64,000 bases of DNA from Mycobacterium branderi (GTDB lineage Bacteria; Actinomycetota; Actinomycetes; Mycobacteriales; Mycobacteriaceae). The notes under the pieces were generated by a model. It was not told the origin of the DNA. It did no database searches and saw only the letters and a program-made list of their open reading frames with translations. Positions 55,548-63,311 of this stretch are shown one piece after another. The position numbers and the translations under genes were made by a program. The stretch lies in the NCBI RefSeq assembly GCF_010728725.1, contig NZ_AP022606.1:1364001-1428000 (forward strand), in the 5' to 3' direction. Every line of letters starts with the position of its first letter. Within the stretch, counting starts at the first letter, position 1.

Positions 55548-57020
55548 GTGAACCTCTTCACGATCCTCGACCAGACTGCGATCCGCTTCCCGGACCGCGG
55601 CGCGGTGTATCACGGGGAGCGCCTGTTCTGCACGTGGCACGAGCTGCGCGAGCGCGCACTGCGCCTGGCCGGCTCACTACGAGCGGCGGGCGCGCGCATC
55701 GCGATCGCCAGCGAAAACCGCCCGGAGATCGTGGAGTTGCTGTTCGCGATCTGGGCGGCCGAGTGTGTGGCAGTCCCGATCAACTACAAGCTGCATCCAC
55801 TCGAGATGGCGCAGATCCTGGCAGATTCAGGTGCGTCACAGGTGTTCGCGTCGCCGGCGATCGCGGAGGGGCTGGCCCCCGTCGTGCCCGTGCCGATAGA
55901 AGTCCTTGGGACAGAGGGGTATTCACGGCTGCTCACCGCTGCACTGGCCAGCCCGCCGTGCACCGACCCTTCGACACTGGCGTGGCTGTTCTACACCAGC
56001 GGTACCACCGGGCGGGCCAAGGGCGCCATGCTGACGCACCGCAGCCTGCTCGCCATGACAATCGCCCACCTCGCCGATATCGACGCGCCCGACGAGCGTT
56101 GCAGCTTTGTCCACGCCGCACCGATGTCGCACGGCTCGGGCTTATACATCCCGGCTTACGTGCTGCGCGGCGCCCGCCAAGTGGTGCCGGCCGGCGGTGC
56201 ATTCGACGCGAACGAATTCCTCGACCTGTGCGATCGCCATCCCGGTTGCAGCACCTTCCTCGCCCCAACGATGGTGCAGCGCTTGGTCGATACCGGCCGC
56301 GCCTGCCCGCGGCAGCTGCGGACGATCGTCTACGGCGGCGGCCCGATGTACGTGGACAGCATCAAGAAGGCGCTGGCGGCATTCGGCACGGTCTTCGCAC
56401 AGATCTACGGTCAGGGTGAGGCTCCGATGACCATCACCGGTCTGCGCCGGGCGGATCACGAAGACGCCGACGACGCGGTGCTGGGCTCGGTCGGATATCC
56501 GCGCTCAGGCGTGGAAGTCGCGGTGCTGCGCGATGACGGCACTGCGGCGGCGGTGGGTGAGATCGGTGAAATCGCCTGTCGCGGTGATGTCGTCATGTCC
56601 GGATACTGGAAGAATCCCGATGCCACCCGCGAGACGCTCCAAGGGGGCTGGCTGCGCACCGGCGATCTGGGGTTCTTCGACGCGCGAGGCTATCTGACCC
56701 TGTGCGACCGCTCCAAGGATGTGGTGATCAGCGGCGGCAGCAACATCTATCCGCGCGAGGTGGAGGAGGCGCTGCTCGAACACCCGGGCGTATCGGAGGC
56801 CTGCATCGTCGGGCAACCCGACGCGGAGTGGGGCGAGATCGTGGTCGCGTTCGTGGTGGGTACGGCCGGCGCTGACGACCTCGACGCTCATCTGCTGCAA
56901 CGCATCGCCCGTTTCAAACGCCCCAAGCGTTACCTCTTTGTGGACCAACTACCGAAGAACAGCTACGGCAAGGTCCTAAAACGAGAATTGAAACAGGAGC
57001 TGCGACAACAGCTCACCTGA
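55548..57020 (+). CDS. AMP-forming acyl-CoA ligase, second copy
   Basis: 490-residue ANL ligase, only distantly similar to the first. Motifs: [19 protein letters not shown] (148-166), IYGQGEAPMTITGL, WLRTGDLGFFD, and CDRSKDVVISGGSNIYPREV; the C-terminal Lys is in LPKNSYGKVLKREL. GTG 55548 follows the SDR by 9 bp. Two different ligases in one operon suggest activation of two acids, such as the substrate and a cleavage product. Confidence 0.93.
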   Translation: MNLFTILDQTAIRFPDRGAVYHGERLFCTWHELRERALRLAGSLRAAGARIAIASENRPEIVELLFAIWAAECVAVPINYKLHPLEMAQILADSGASQVFASPAIAEGLAPVVPVPIEVLGTEGYSRLLTAALASPPCTDPSTLAWLFYTSGTTGRAKGAMLTHRSLLAMTIAHLADIDAPDERCSFVHAAPMSHGSGLYIPAYVLRGARQVVPAGGAFDANEFLDLCDRHPGCSTFLAPTMVQRLVDTGRACPRQLRTIVYGGGPMYVDSIKKALAAFGTVFAQIYGQGEAPMTITGLRRADHEDADDAVLGSVGYPRSGVEVAVLRDDGTAAAVGEIGEIACRGDVVMSGYWKNPDATRETLQGGWLRTGDLGFFDARGYLTLCDRSKDVVISGGSNIYPREVEEALLEHPGVSEACIVGQPDAEWGEIVVAFVVGTAGADDLDAHLLQRIARFKRPKRYLFVDQLPKNSYGKVLKRELKQELRQQLT

Positions 57021-57091
57021 TCCGCAAGCACTTTTGATCATGGCGCGGTTTAGCAGTGCCATCGCGGCGCCTGACGCAGACAATCCGACGG

Positions 57092-58432
57092 ATGACATCG
57101 ACAACGACCGACGTATCGATCCAGCACGAGAAGGAACATCTCCGCACCACTGCTGACGGCGACTTGAGCGAGCAGATCCCGCTTCGGGATTCGTTGCTGG
57201 TGGCGGTCACCGCGGGGCTGGGGTACAGCTTCGATGCTTACGCGGTGAACATCTACGGGCTGGTTCTCCCGCTGATCGCCGTCAGCTTTGCAGTCGACCT
57301 CACCACACTGGGCTTCATCGGCTCGATTTTCCTCGTCGGTTACATGGTCGGCACGATCGGCTTCGGCATCGCGGCGGACCGCTGGGGCCGCAAGGACACC
57401 CTCGGCGTGTCGATCCTCCTCTACGGGGCCACCACGTCCCTTGGCGGACTGACCGCCAACATCCCGCTCTTCGCGGCGCTGCGGTTTCTCACCGGTGTGG
57501 GCGGCGCCGGGGAACTGGCGGTTGGCGCGCCGTACACGTGCGAGATGTTTCCACCGCGGTACCGCGCGCTCGGCGTCGGCGGAATCATGTTCTCGCTCTT
57601 CTCATTCGGCTACATCCTTGCCGGATTGGCGGCCCTCTACATCGCACCCCGGTTCGGCTGGCAATGGACCTTCATTGTCGCGATCGTCCCTGCGGTGGCG
57701 GTCTTCGCCCTGCGGCGCCATGTGCAAGAGTCGGTCCGCTACGCCATTCAGAAGGCCGATGAAAAGATCCGGGCCGCTCAGGAACTCGAGCGTTCTGCAC
57801 GGGCGAAGGAGCGGGTCTGGCGAATCGCGGGTGTGCGCAAGCGGATCGGCATCGGGTGGCTGTTGTACACGGCGAATGCGACCGGCTATTGGGGGCTTAG
57901 CGTCTTCCTCACGACGTTCATGGTGAAGAAATTCGGCGTCTCGCCAACCTCTGCGATCGGCTATGCGATCGGATTCTATGTGGCCCAGTTCTTCTTCTCC
58001 TATCTGGGCACGGGACTTTCGGATTGGCGCGGGCGCCGGCCCGTCGGGATTGCCGGCGCGGTGCTGATGATCGCTGCCACTGTGATGGCAACGACGGCGT
58101 CCTCGCTCGGACTTTTCCTGGTGTTCGGGGCGCTGATGATGGCGTTACTCGGCTGGCTGTGGGGCGTTGGAGACACCTACGTGAGCGAACTGTTTCCGAC
58201 GCGGATCCGGGGAACGGGCTTCGGGCTGGCTGTCGGAGGTGGACGATTCGCGGCCATCTTCGCCCCCTTGCTGGTGGGTGCCGGCATCACGGCTTTCGGT
58301 CCGACGATTCCGTTCCTGGCGAGCGCCGGACTCTGGCTGTTGACGATTGTCGGTTATCTGCTCGGCCCGGAGACGTCCCGCAAGTCCCTCGAACAGATCG
58401 AAGCCGAATTCGAGGCCGTGTCACGTTTGTGA
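57092..58432 (+). CDS. MFS transporter, AAHS/sugar-porter-like
   Basis: 446-residue transporter with 12 predicted membrane helices. The loop 2-3 motif is GIAADRWGRKD and loop 8-9 has GLSDWRGRRPVG; the first helix carries SFDAYAVNIYGLVLP, in which the Asp of helix 1 is the one conserved in aromatic-acid:H+ symporters. ATG 57092 is used; a GTG 12 codons upstream is possible. It closes the rightward operon and would import the pathway substrate. Its stop overlaps the convergent SRPBCC gene by 12 bp. Confidence 0.9.
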   Translation: MTSTTTDVSIQHEKEHLRTTADGDLSEQIPLRDSLLVAVTAGLGYSFDAYAVNIYGLVLPLIAVSFAVDLTTLGFIGSIFLVGYMVGTIGFGIAADRWGRKDTLGVSILLYGATTSLGGLTANIPLFAALRFLTGVGGAGELAVGAPYTCEMFPPRYRALGVGGIMFSLFSFGYILAGLAALYIAPRFGWQWTFIVAIVPAVAVFALRRHVQESVRYAIQKADEKIRAAQELERSARAKERVWRIAGVRKRIGIGWLLYTANATGYWGLSVFLTTFMVKKFGVSPTSAIGYAIGFYVAQFFFSYLGTGLSDWRGRRPVGIAGAVLMIAATVMATTASSLGLFLVFGALMMALLGWLWGVGDTYVSELFPTRIRGTGFGLAVGGGRFAAIFAPLLVGAGITAFGPTIPFLASAGLWLLTIVGYLLGPETSRKSLEQIEAEFEAVSRL

Positions 58433-58885
58433 CTGAAAGCGGGCGCGGATACCCGCCAGCATCGCGAGGTGTGCCTCGACCGCCTCGCGCACGACCATCG
58501 CGGCCAGCGGCCGGGGCGCCGAAATCCGTAGTCGTTCCGTGACGCGGGTGCCTGCGGCGACCGGGTCGAAGCTCACCCGGCCGCTTAGGTGTACTCGAGG
58601 GAACTGGCGAGCCTCGGTGATCACGTCGCCGTCTGCGGGAACATGCAGCCGCGCCCAATAGCTGACGCGAAGATTCAGGATTCCCAACGAAATCCGGTCG
58701 ACCACACGATAGGTCTGCTCGTACCCATCGGCTGTGTGAGTTCGCGATAGGGCCCGCACCGAAACAACCAGTGGATGAACGGCTTTGATGTTGTCGAGGT
58801 CGACATAGAAGTCGCGCACCACATCCGACGGCGCCGGCACCTCTTCGGACAGTGTCCGTTCCGCGTGAGTGATCCACCAGCTCAT
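58421..58885 (-). CDS. SRPBCC (polyketide cyclase/START-like) family protein
   Basis: 154-residue protein with the START-like pattern: WWITHAERTLSEEVPAPSDV as first strand and helix, VRDFYVDLDNIKAVHPLV, several beta strands and a long C-terminal helix (LAAMVVREAVEAHLAMLAGI). The fold binds hydrophobic ligands; no catalytic residues can be named. It overlaps the MFS gene end. A 168-bp gap to the candidate small ORF at 59054 shows nothing further. Confidence 0.82.
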   Translation of the reverse strand: MSWWITHAERTLSEEVPAPSDVVRDFYVDLDNIKAVHPLVVSVRALSRTHTADGYEQTYRVVDRISLGILNLRVSYWARLHVPADGDVITEARQFPRVHLSGRVSFDPVAAGTRVTERLRISAPRPLAAMVVREAVEAHLAMLAGIRARFQSQT

Positions 58886-59053
58886 AGTCAGCGGTCACGT
58901 GCGAGGGCGTCGTCGGTCCGGGGCATAGCAGACAACTTACTGGGCGGGATCTCCGCGAGACAGGAGCCCTCAGTTCTGTTTCGCGGCGGATAAGAATCAG
59001 TGCAACGAAAACGCTTCCCTGCTGCCTGGGCCTCGTGAGACCTTGACCGGACG

Positions 59054-59185
59054 ATGAATCCAAACCGGGACTACGACGCCAGCGACGAGCTGGAATACGG
59101 CTTCGCGGCGTTCGCGTGGCTCCTTCGGGGCGTCTACCCGCCGCCCTCCTACGCACCTGACCTCGGAGCTGCCGGCGGCACATAG
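59054..59185 (+). CDS. possible 43-codon ORF
   Basis: ATG frame MNPNRDYDASDELEYGFAAF..., ending AGGT, in the 264-bp gap between the SRPBCC gene and the small secreted protein; its last 37 bp overlap the 3' end of that gene. Codon use resembles coding DNA and the product looks soluble and Tyr/Asp-rich, but no Shine-Dalgarno is clear. No family recognised. Confidence 0.3.
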   Translation: MNPNRDYDASDELEYGFAAFAWLLRGVYPPPSYAPDLGAAGGT

Positions 59186-59523
59186 TTGGCCGCGGAGTTT
59201 CGCAGCTGCCAAATCTGTGCGGGGCACAAGAGATTGACCGCGTACGAGACCAGGTAGTTGGCGGCGAACTCGTCGTTCGGCGAGATGTCATGTTTCACGT
59301 CGCCCATGACCTGGGCGTAGCCGGCGCCGTGGCTGACCTTGTCGCAGATTCCGTAGCCATAGTCGACGGCGTCGGCCGGCGTCGCAAAACTGTAGTGCCG
59401 GCGCACCGTCACGTCATAGACGTATTCGATCTCGGGCGCCGGGGCGGCATGCACTGTCGGCGATAGAGCTCCGATGGACGCGGCGCCAACGATCAAGGCG
59501 GTCGACAACTTACCGGGCTTCAT
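59149..59523 (-). CDS. small secreted DUF732-like protein
   Basis: 124-residue protein with a signal peptide (LSTALIVGAASIGALSPTVHA, cut before AP). The mature part (DAVDYGYGICDKVSHGAGYA, then NDEFAANYLVSYAVNLLCP) has the Cys pair and GY...C pattern of mycobacterial DUF732-type secreted proteins. ATG 59523 overlaps the CAP-domain gene stop by 4 bp. It is the last gene of the leftward mce-linked run. Function unknown. Confidence 0.78.
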   Translation of the reverse strand: MKPGKLSTALIVGAASIGALSPTVHAAPAPEIEYVYDVTVRRHYSFATPADAVDYGYGICDKVSHGAGYAQVMGDVKHDISPNDEFAANYLVSYAVNLLCPAQIWQLRNSAANYVPPAAPRSGA

Positions 59524-59999
59524 GGCGGGCTCGTCTGTCCGTACACCGCGACGACCACGCTGCGGTCCAGGCTGTTCTCGGACCACACCCCGATCTGGGT
59601 GTTGGCACAGTCCGACATGATCGCGTAGTAGTCGGCCCGGTAGAACCAATTGCCGATGACGTCAAGGCCGTTGATCGCCAACGACCGGTTGATGGCCACT
59701 GTCTCGGCGACCGTGCCGTGATAGCCCGCGTCCCGGGCGCGGTCCTGCGCTGTCGACCCGTCAGACCCGAGATCACCGTCGAGGGCGGGGTTGTCGAGCA
59801 GGTCGAGGGTGTGACGTTGCGCGGCCGACTGCAGCTGCGGGTTGGTCCGCAGGTCGGTCGTGCAGCCGGCGTGCTTCTTGATCGTGTCGATATTGACGAC
59901 GACGCCGTTGTTGAGCCGCGAATTGTCCGCAGCAGCGACCGGTGCGACGACCGCACCCGGTGCGATCAGTGCAGCAATGACAGCGAGCGGGATTTTCAT
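59520..59999 (-). CDS. secreted CAP-domain (SCP/PR-1) protein
   Basis: 159-residue exported protein. Signal peptide KIPLAVIAALIAPGAVVAPVAAA is followed by a short CAP domain: LRTNPQLQSAAQRHTLDLL, LGSDGSTAQDRARDAGY and VAETVAINRS. The first His of the canonical CAP cleft (usually HxGSDG) is replaced (GDLGSDG), so the metal-binding tetrad is incomplete. It lies 6 bp after the MPT51-like gene. A lipid- or ligand-binding role outside the membrane is likely, but not shown. Confidence 0.82.
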   Translation of the reverse strand: MKIPLAVIAALIAPGAVVAPVAAADNSRLNNGVVVNIDTIKKHAGCTTDLRTNPQLQSAAQRHTLDLLDNPALDGDLGSDGSTAQDRARDAGYHGTVAETVAINRSLAINGLDVIGNWFYRADYYAIMSDCANTQIGVWSENSLDRSVVVAVYGQTSPP

Positions 60000-60005
60000 G
60001 ATGCG

Positions 60006-60887
60006 TTAGCGGATGCTCGCCGCGAGATCGCCGGACATCGCGCCCAGTTGCCGGCTCCACGTCGACCAGCCGTTGTCTCCGCCGCCGCCCAAATCGAAGT
60101 GACCGTTGCGTCCCCCTGCGTCTCGGTAGTGGGAGTAGAACGTCACGTTGGTGCCCTGCGCGATGTCGGGGTAGCCGATCATCGCCGCCTGGTCACTGGG
60201 TGCGCCGCTGCCCGGGCTGTAGACCCACAGCCGGGTGTTGTTGTCCACCAGCAGCTGAATGTTCTGGTTCGGGGAATGCCACTTCCAGCGGCCCAGTTGC
60301 GGTGCACCCCACATGTTGTCGGTGTCGACGCCGCCGCCTTGCTTCAAACCGGCGGTGATGGCCCCGTCCACCCCGGTGCGTTCGGGCGCAAGAAACCCGG
60401 ACAGCGACCCGGCGTAGCGGAATCGATCGGGGTGGAAGGCGGCGAGTGTTGCGGCCGCGTAGCCGCCTTGCGCGGCGCCGACCACGCCGTGGCCGCCGGG
60501 CGCGAGCCCCTTGTTGGCGGCCAGCCAGTCCGGCAGCTCGCGGGACAAAAACGTGTCCCACTGTCGGCTGCCGTCCTGCTCCCAATCGGTGTACATGCTG
60601 TAGGCCCCACCGGCCGGCGCCGCCACCGAAATCCCCCTTCCGGCAAGCGTGTTCATCGCGTTGCCGGCGGTCACCCAGTTGCTGACGTCCGGGCCGGCGT
60701 TGAACGCGTCGAGCAGATACACCGCGTGGGGTCCGCCGCCCAGGAAGGCGACTGGAATATCGCGGCCCATCGCCGCGGAGGGCACCATCAAAGTCTCGTA
60801 GTTGGCGGCGCGGGCGACGCCGAACCCGGATAGCAGTGCGAGGGCGCAAACCACGTGGAGGGCCACCGACAAGCGCTTCACGGACAT
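60006..60887 (-). CDS. MPT51/FbpD-like secreted protein, catalytically dead Ag85 paralogue
   Basis: 293-residue exported alpha/beta hydrolase. The signal peptide ends at about ARA27. The body follows MPT51: MYTDWEQDGSRQWDTF, GGVDTDNMWGAPQLGRWKWH and GHFDLGGGGDNGWSTW. The nucleophile elbow GLSMSG of active Ag85 is replaced by GAAQGG, so Ser is Ala139, as in MPT51. It should therefore not transfer mycolates but may bind fibronectin or carbohydrate. AGGGAG precedes ATG 60887. It starts 16 bp after the second Mce-associated gene and lies in the same direction. Confidence 0.88.
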   Translation of the reverse strand: MSVKRLSVALHVVCALALLSGFGVARAANYETLMVPSAAMGRDIPVAFLGGGPHAVYLLDAFNAGPDVSNWVTAGNAMNTLAGRGISVAAPAGGAYSMYTDWEQDGSRQWDTFLSRELPDWLAANKGLAPGGHGVVGAAQGGYAAATLAAFHPDRFRYAGSLSGFLAPERTGVDGAITAGLKQGGGVDTDNMWGAPQLGRWKWHSPNQNIQLLVDNNTRLWVYSPGSGAPSDQAAMIGYPDIAQGTNVTFYSHYRDAGGRNGHFDLGGGGDNGWSTWSRQLGAMSGDLAASIR

Positions 60888-60903
60888 CTCATTTCTCCCT
60901 GAC

Positions 60904-61392
60904 TCATACCGGATCGAACTGCGAGATGAGCCATCGGTCATCGACCTTGTCCAGGGCCAGGCGCACACTGGAGGTCGTCGCTGTGGGCGCATCGTTGCCG
61001 ATGGTGGTGGTCTGATTGATGAAAACCAGCACCACAGCGTGGTTTTGGGTTGCGGACACCGACGCCGCCGCCGGCACAGTGGCGACAGCCGAGATATGCT
61101 GCTGCTTGGCGCCCGGCGCAACGACGTCACTGACCAGCTGTGTGTACTGCTGACGGAAGCCACCGGTGAGGCGGTCGGCAGCACCGGCCAAGTCGCGTTC
61201 GACGGTGTCTGCCCGGTAGGACAAGATCGCGATGGTGCTGTCCGTGGCGGCTCGAACGGACTGCTCGGCCGCGGCCTGTGATTCGCGCGCCGAACCGTCG
61301 AACCACTTCAGATAGCCGTCCCCCAACGCGAGGAGCAATGCCACGGCGGGCAGCACCCCGTAGGCCACCAGGCGAGTGGTCTGGTTACTCAT
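60904..61392 (-). CDS. Mce-associated membrane protein
   Basis: 162-residue protein with one N-terminal membrane segment (VAYGVLPAVALLLALGDGYL) and a periplasmic domain (QSVRAATDSTIAILSYRADT, ADRLTGGFRQQYTQ). This is the Rv0177/Rv0178-type Mce-associated (Mas) family, small proteins that stabilise Mce complexes. It overlaps the preceding Mas gene by 4 bp. Signs of secretion rather than lipidation. Confidence 0.85.
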   Translation of the reverse strand: MSNQTTRLVAYGVLPAVALLLALGDGYLKWFDGSARESQAAAEQSVRAATDSTIAILSYRADTVERDLAGAADRLTGGFRQQYTQLVSDVVAPGAKQQHISAVATVPAAASVSATQNHAVVLVFINQTTTIGNDAPTATTSSVRLALDKVDDRWLISQFDPV

Positions 61393-61937
61393 GGCACGAA
61401 CTCGACATCGGAGACCTTGGCGCTGTCATCGGTTTTCTGCACGCTGATCCGTAGTCGCCATCTGCGCGGCTCTTGTTCGGGCACAGCGGCGGTCGATGTT
61501 TTCACCGATACTGCGACGAGCACTTGCGCCTGGTCATCGGCCTCGGACAACAGCGCGGCTTCCTCAGCGGTGCCTTCAGATTTCGACTGCACCTTTTTGA
61601 CTACGTCGACGAACGGCTGAGACCTCTTCTGGAAATCATCCCGGAACGTGCCGGTCGCAGATTCCAGGATTCGCCGGATGTCGGCGTCGACGTTTGCGTG
61701 ATCGATCGTGGTGAGGTTGACCGCAGCCTGACGGGCGACTTGCACGTAGAGGTTGCGCTGCGCCAGCGACTTGCGGTCTTGGTAGGTGTGGTACCCCAGC
61801 CAGCCACCTACCCCGGCTAAAGCCGAGACAACCAAGAGGCCGACCGTGATCACTGCACGTATATCCGAAAATCGTTGTTGCGCAGGCTTTTCGAGTGAGT
61901 CGGCTAGCTGCTCGGCGGTATCAGCATGCTCTGCCAT
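61389..61937 (-). CDS. Mce-associated membrane protein
   Basis: 182-residue protein: cytosolic acidic N-terminus, one membrane helix (AVITVGLLVVSALAGVGGWL), then a periplasmic domain beginning YHTYQDRKSLAQRNLYVQVA, with TIDHANVDADIRRILESATG. The pattern matches the Mce-associated family found after mceF. ATG 61937 lies 34 bp inside the end of mceF, so the two genes overlap. Paralogue of the next gene. Confidence 0.85.
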   Translation of the reverse strand: MAEHADTAEQLADSLEKPAQQRFSDIRAVITVGLLVVSALAGVGGWLGYHTYQDRKSLAQRNLYVQVARQAAVNLTTIDHANVDADIRRILESATGTFRDDFQKRSQPFVDVVKKVQSKSEGTAEEAALLSEADDQAQVLVAVSVKTSTAAVPEQEPRRWRLRISVQKTDDSAKVSDVEFVP

Positions 61938-63310
61938 GTCTTGCCTTTCGTGCTGTCGGCCAGGTCGGACTGGGTGGCGGGGCGGCCGTCGGGGCCCACG
62001 TAGCGCCCGGTGACCGCGTCGTAGGGGACGAAGGTGACGGGCGGGTACTGGGGCACGCCCTGGCCGGTGAGCGTGGCGTTGGGATCGCCCTTCCAGTTGA
62101 GGCCGTCGTTGAGGGGGACGTACTCCTCGTCGCTTTCGCACAGCTCGACTGTCGGCGCGCGCTTGCCGGGCTTGCTCTCGCACGGGATGTTGCGCACGCC
62201 ACGGACATTCATGTCGGAGTCCTGTGGGATGCGGCAATACAGCTCGCCGGCGGGCCGGTCGGGATAGTCCTGCATCGACGGCGTGCGCTGCTGTTGAACC
62301 GGCAGGAAACCGGTGTTGCACGGCGGCGGCAGATTGAGGTTGAGGTTGAAGTCGAGGTAGACGCCCTTGTAATCCTGCTTGCTGTCGGAGTCGGGCAACG
62401 CGATCGCCGACATCACGGCGGTCCCCTGCGGGAAGAGCACCAGCAGCTGCTCGAGGTCGTTGCGGTAAGTGACCGCGATGTTGCCCAGGCTCACCAGGTT
62501 GGCCAGCAGGACCGGCAGCGCGGGAGCGAGCCGGTCGAACATGGCCGTGCCTTCGTGCAGCGCCGGACCCCCGACGTCGAGCAGATCGGCGAACGCCGCG
62601 TCCTGTGCTTTGAGCTGGCCGGTGATCGAGTTCATCCGATGCGCCCAGGTGGCGATCGAATCCGAGGTCCGCACTTGGGAATCGAGCACCGGCGGGGATT
62701 GGTCGATCAACGCGGCGAGCGGGTGGGTGGTGTTGGCTGCATCGATCGCCAACGCCGTCGATCCGTCGACGATCCGCGACAGTTCCGGTCCCAGTCCGGC
62801 GACCGCTTTGGCGCTTTCGTCGACAACCGTATGCAGATTGTCTTGCGGGATCGCCTGCAGCGCCTTGTTGGTCGCGTCGAGCAGGAAGCCGATGTCAACG
62901 GGCACCTGCACCTTGCCGAGCGGGATCACGTCGCCGTCGCTCAGTTTGGGTCCCGCGCCGTCGTGCGGTGTCAGTTCGAGGAACTGCTCACCGACGGCCG
63001 AGCGGCTGTGCACGGCGGCGGTGACGTTGGCCGGAATCGCGATGCCCGAGTCCAGCGTCAGCGTTGCGCGAACGCCGTTGTGGGTGACATCGATCGACTT
63101 GACGCTGCCGACTTCGCTGCCGCGGTAGTTCACCACGGACGTCGGGTACAGCCCGCCGGACGTGGGCAGTTCGACCGTCACCGTGTACCGCCCGATCCCC
63201 AACAGCGCCGGGACTTTGACAAACCCGAACGCCATCACGCCGACGGCAATGACGGTGACCGCCGCGAGAATCGCCAACTGCGTCCAGATGCGTCGAGACA
63301 ACCGCAGCAT
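61904..63310 (-). CDS. MceF-type substrate-binding protein
   Basis: 468-residue Mce protein. An N-terminal membrane anchor (WTQLAILAAVTVIAVGVMAF) precedes the MCE/MlaD domain (ELPTSGGLYPTSVVNYRGSE, VGSVKSIDVTHNGV, SAVGEQFLEL), a long helical region (about 120-320) and a Pro-rich tail that ends TWQSMLIPPSS. These features mark the F subunit of an Mce lipid importer, fed by YrbE permeases and an MceG ATPase. It starts 1 bp after the mceE stop. Which of the numbered mce operons this is cannot be told from the visible part. Confidence 0.92.
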   Translation of the reverse strand: MLRLSRRIWTQLAILAAVTVIAVGVMAFGFVKVPALLGIGRYTVTVELPTSGGLYPTSVVNYRGSEVGSVKSIDVTHNGVRATLTLDSGIAIPANVTAAVHSRSAVGEQFLELTPHDGAGPKLSDGDVIPLGKVQVPVDIGFLLDATNKALQAIPQDNLHTVVDESAKAVAGLGPELSRIVDGSTALAIDAANTTHPLAALIDQSPPVLDSQVRTSDSIATWAHRMNSITGQLKAQDAAFADLLDVGGPALHEGTAMFDRLAPALPVLLANLVSLGNIAVTYRNDLEQLLVLFPQGTAVMSAIALPDSDSKQDYKGVYLDFNLNLNLPPPCNTGFLPVQQQRTPSMQDYPDRPAGELYCRIPQDSDMNVRGVRNIPCESKPGKRAPTVELCESDEEYVPLNDGLNWKGDPNATLTGQGVPQYPPVTFVPYDAVTGRYVGPDGRPATQSDLADSTKGKTWQSMLIPPSS

Positions 63311-63311
63311 G

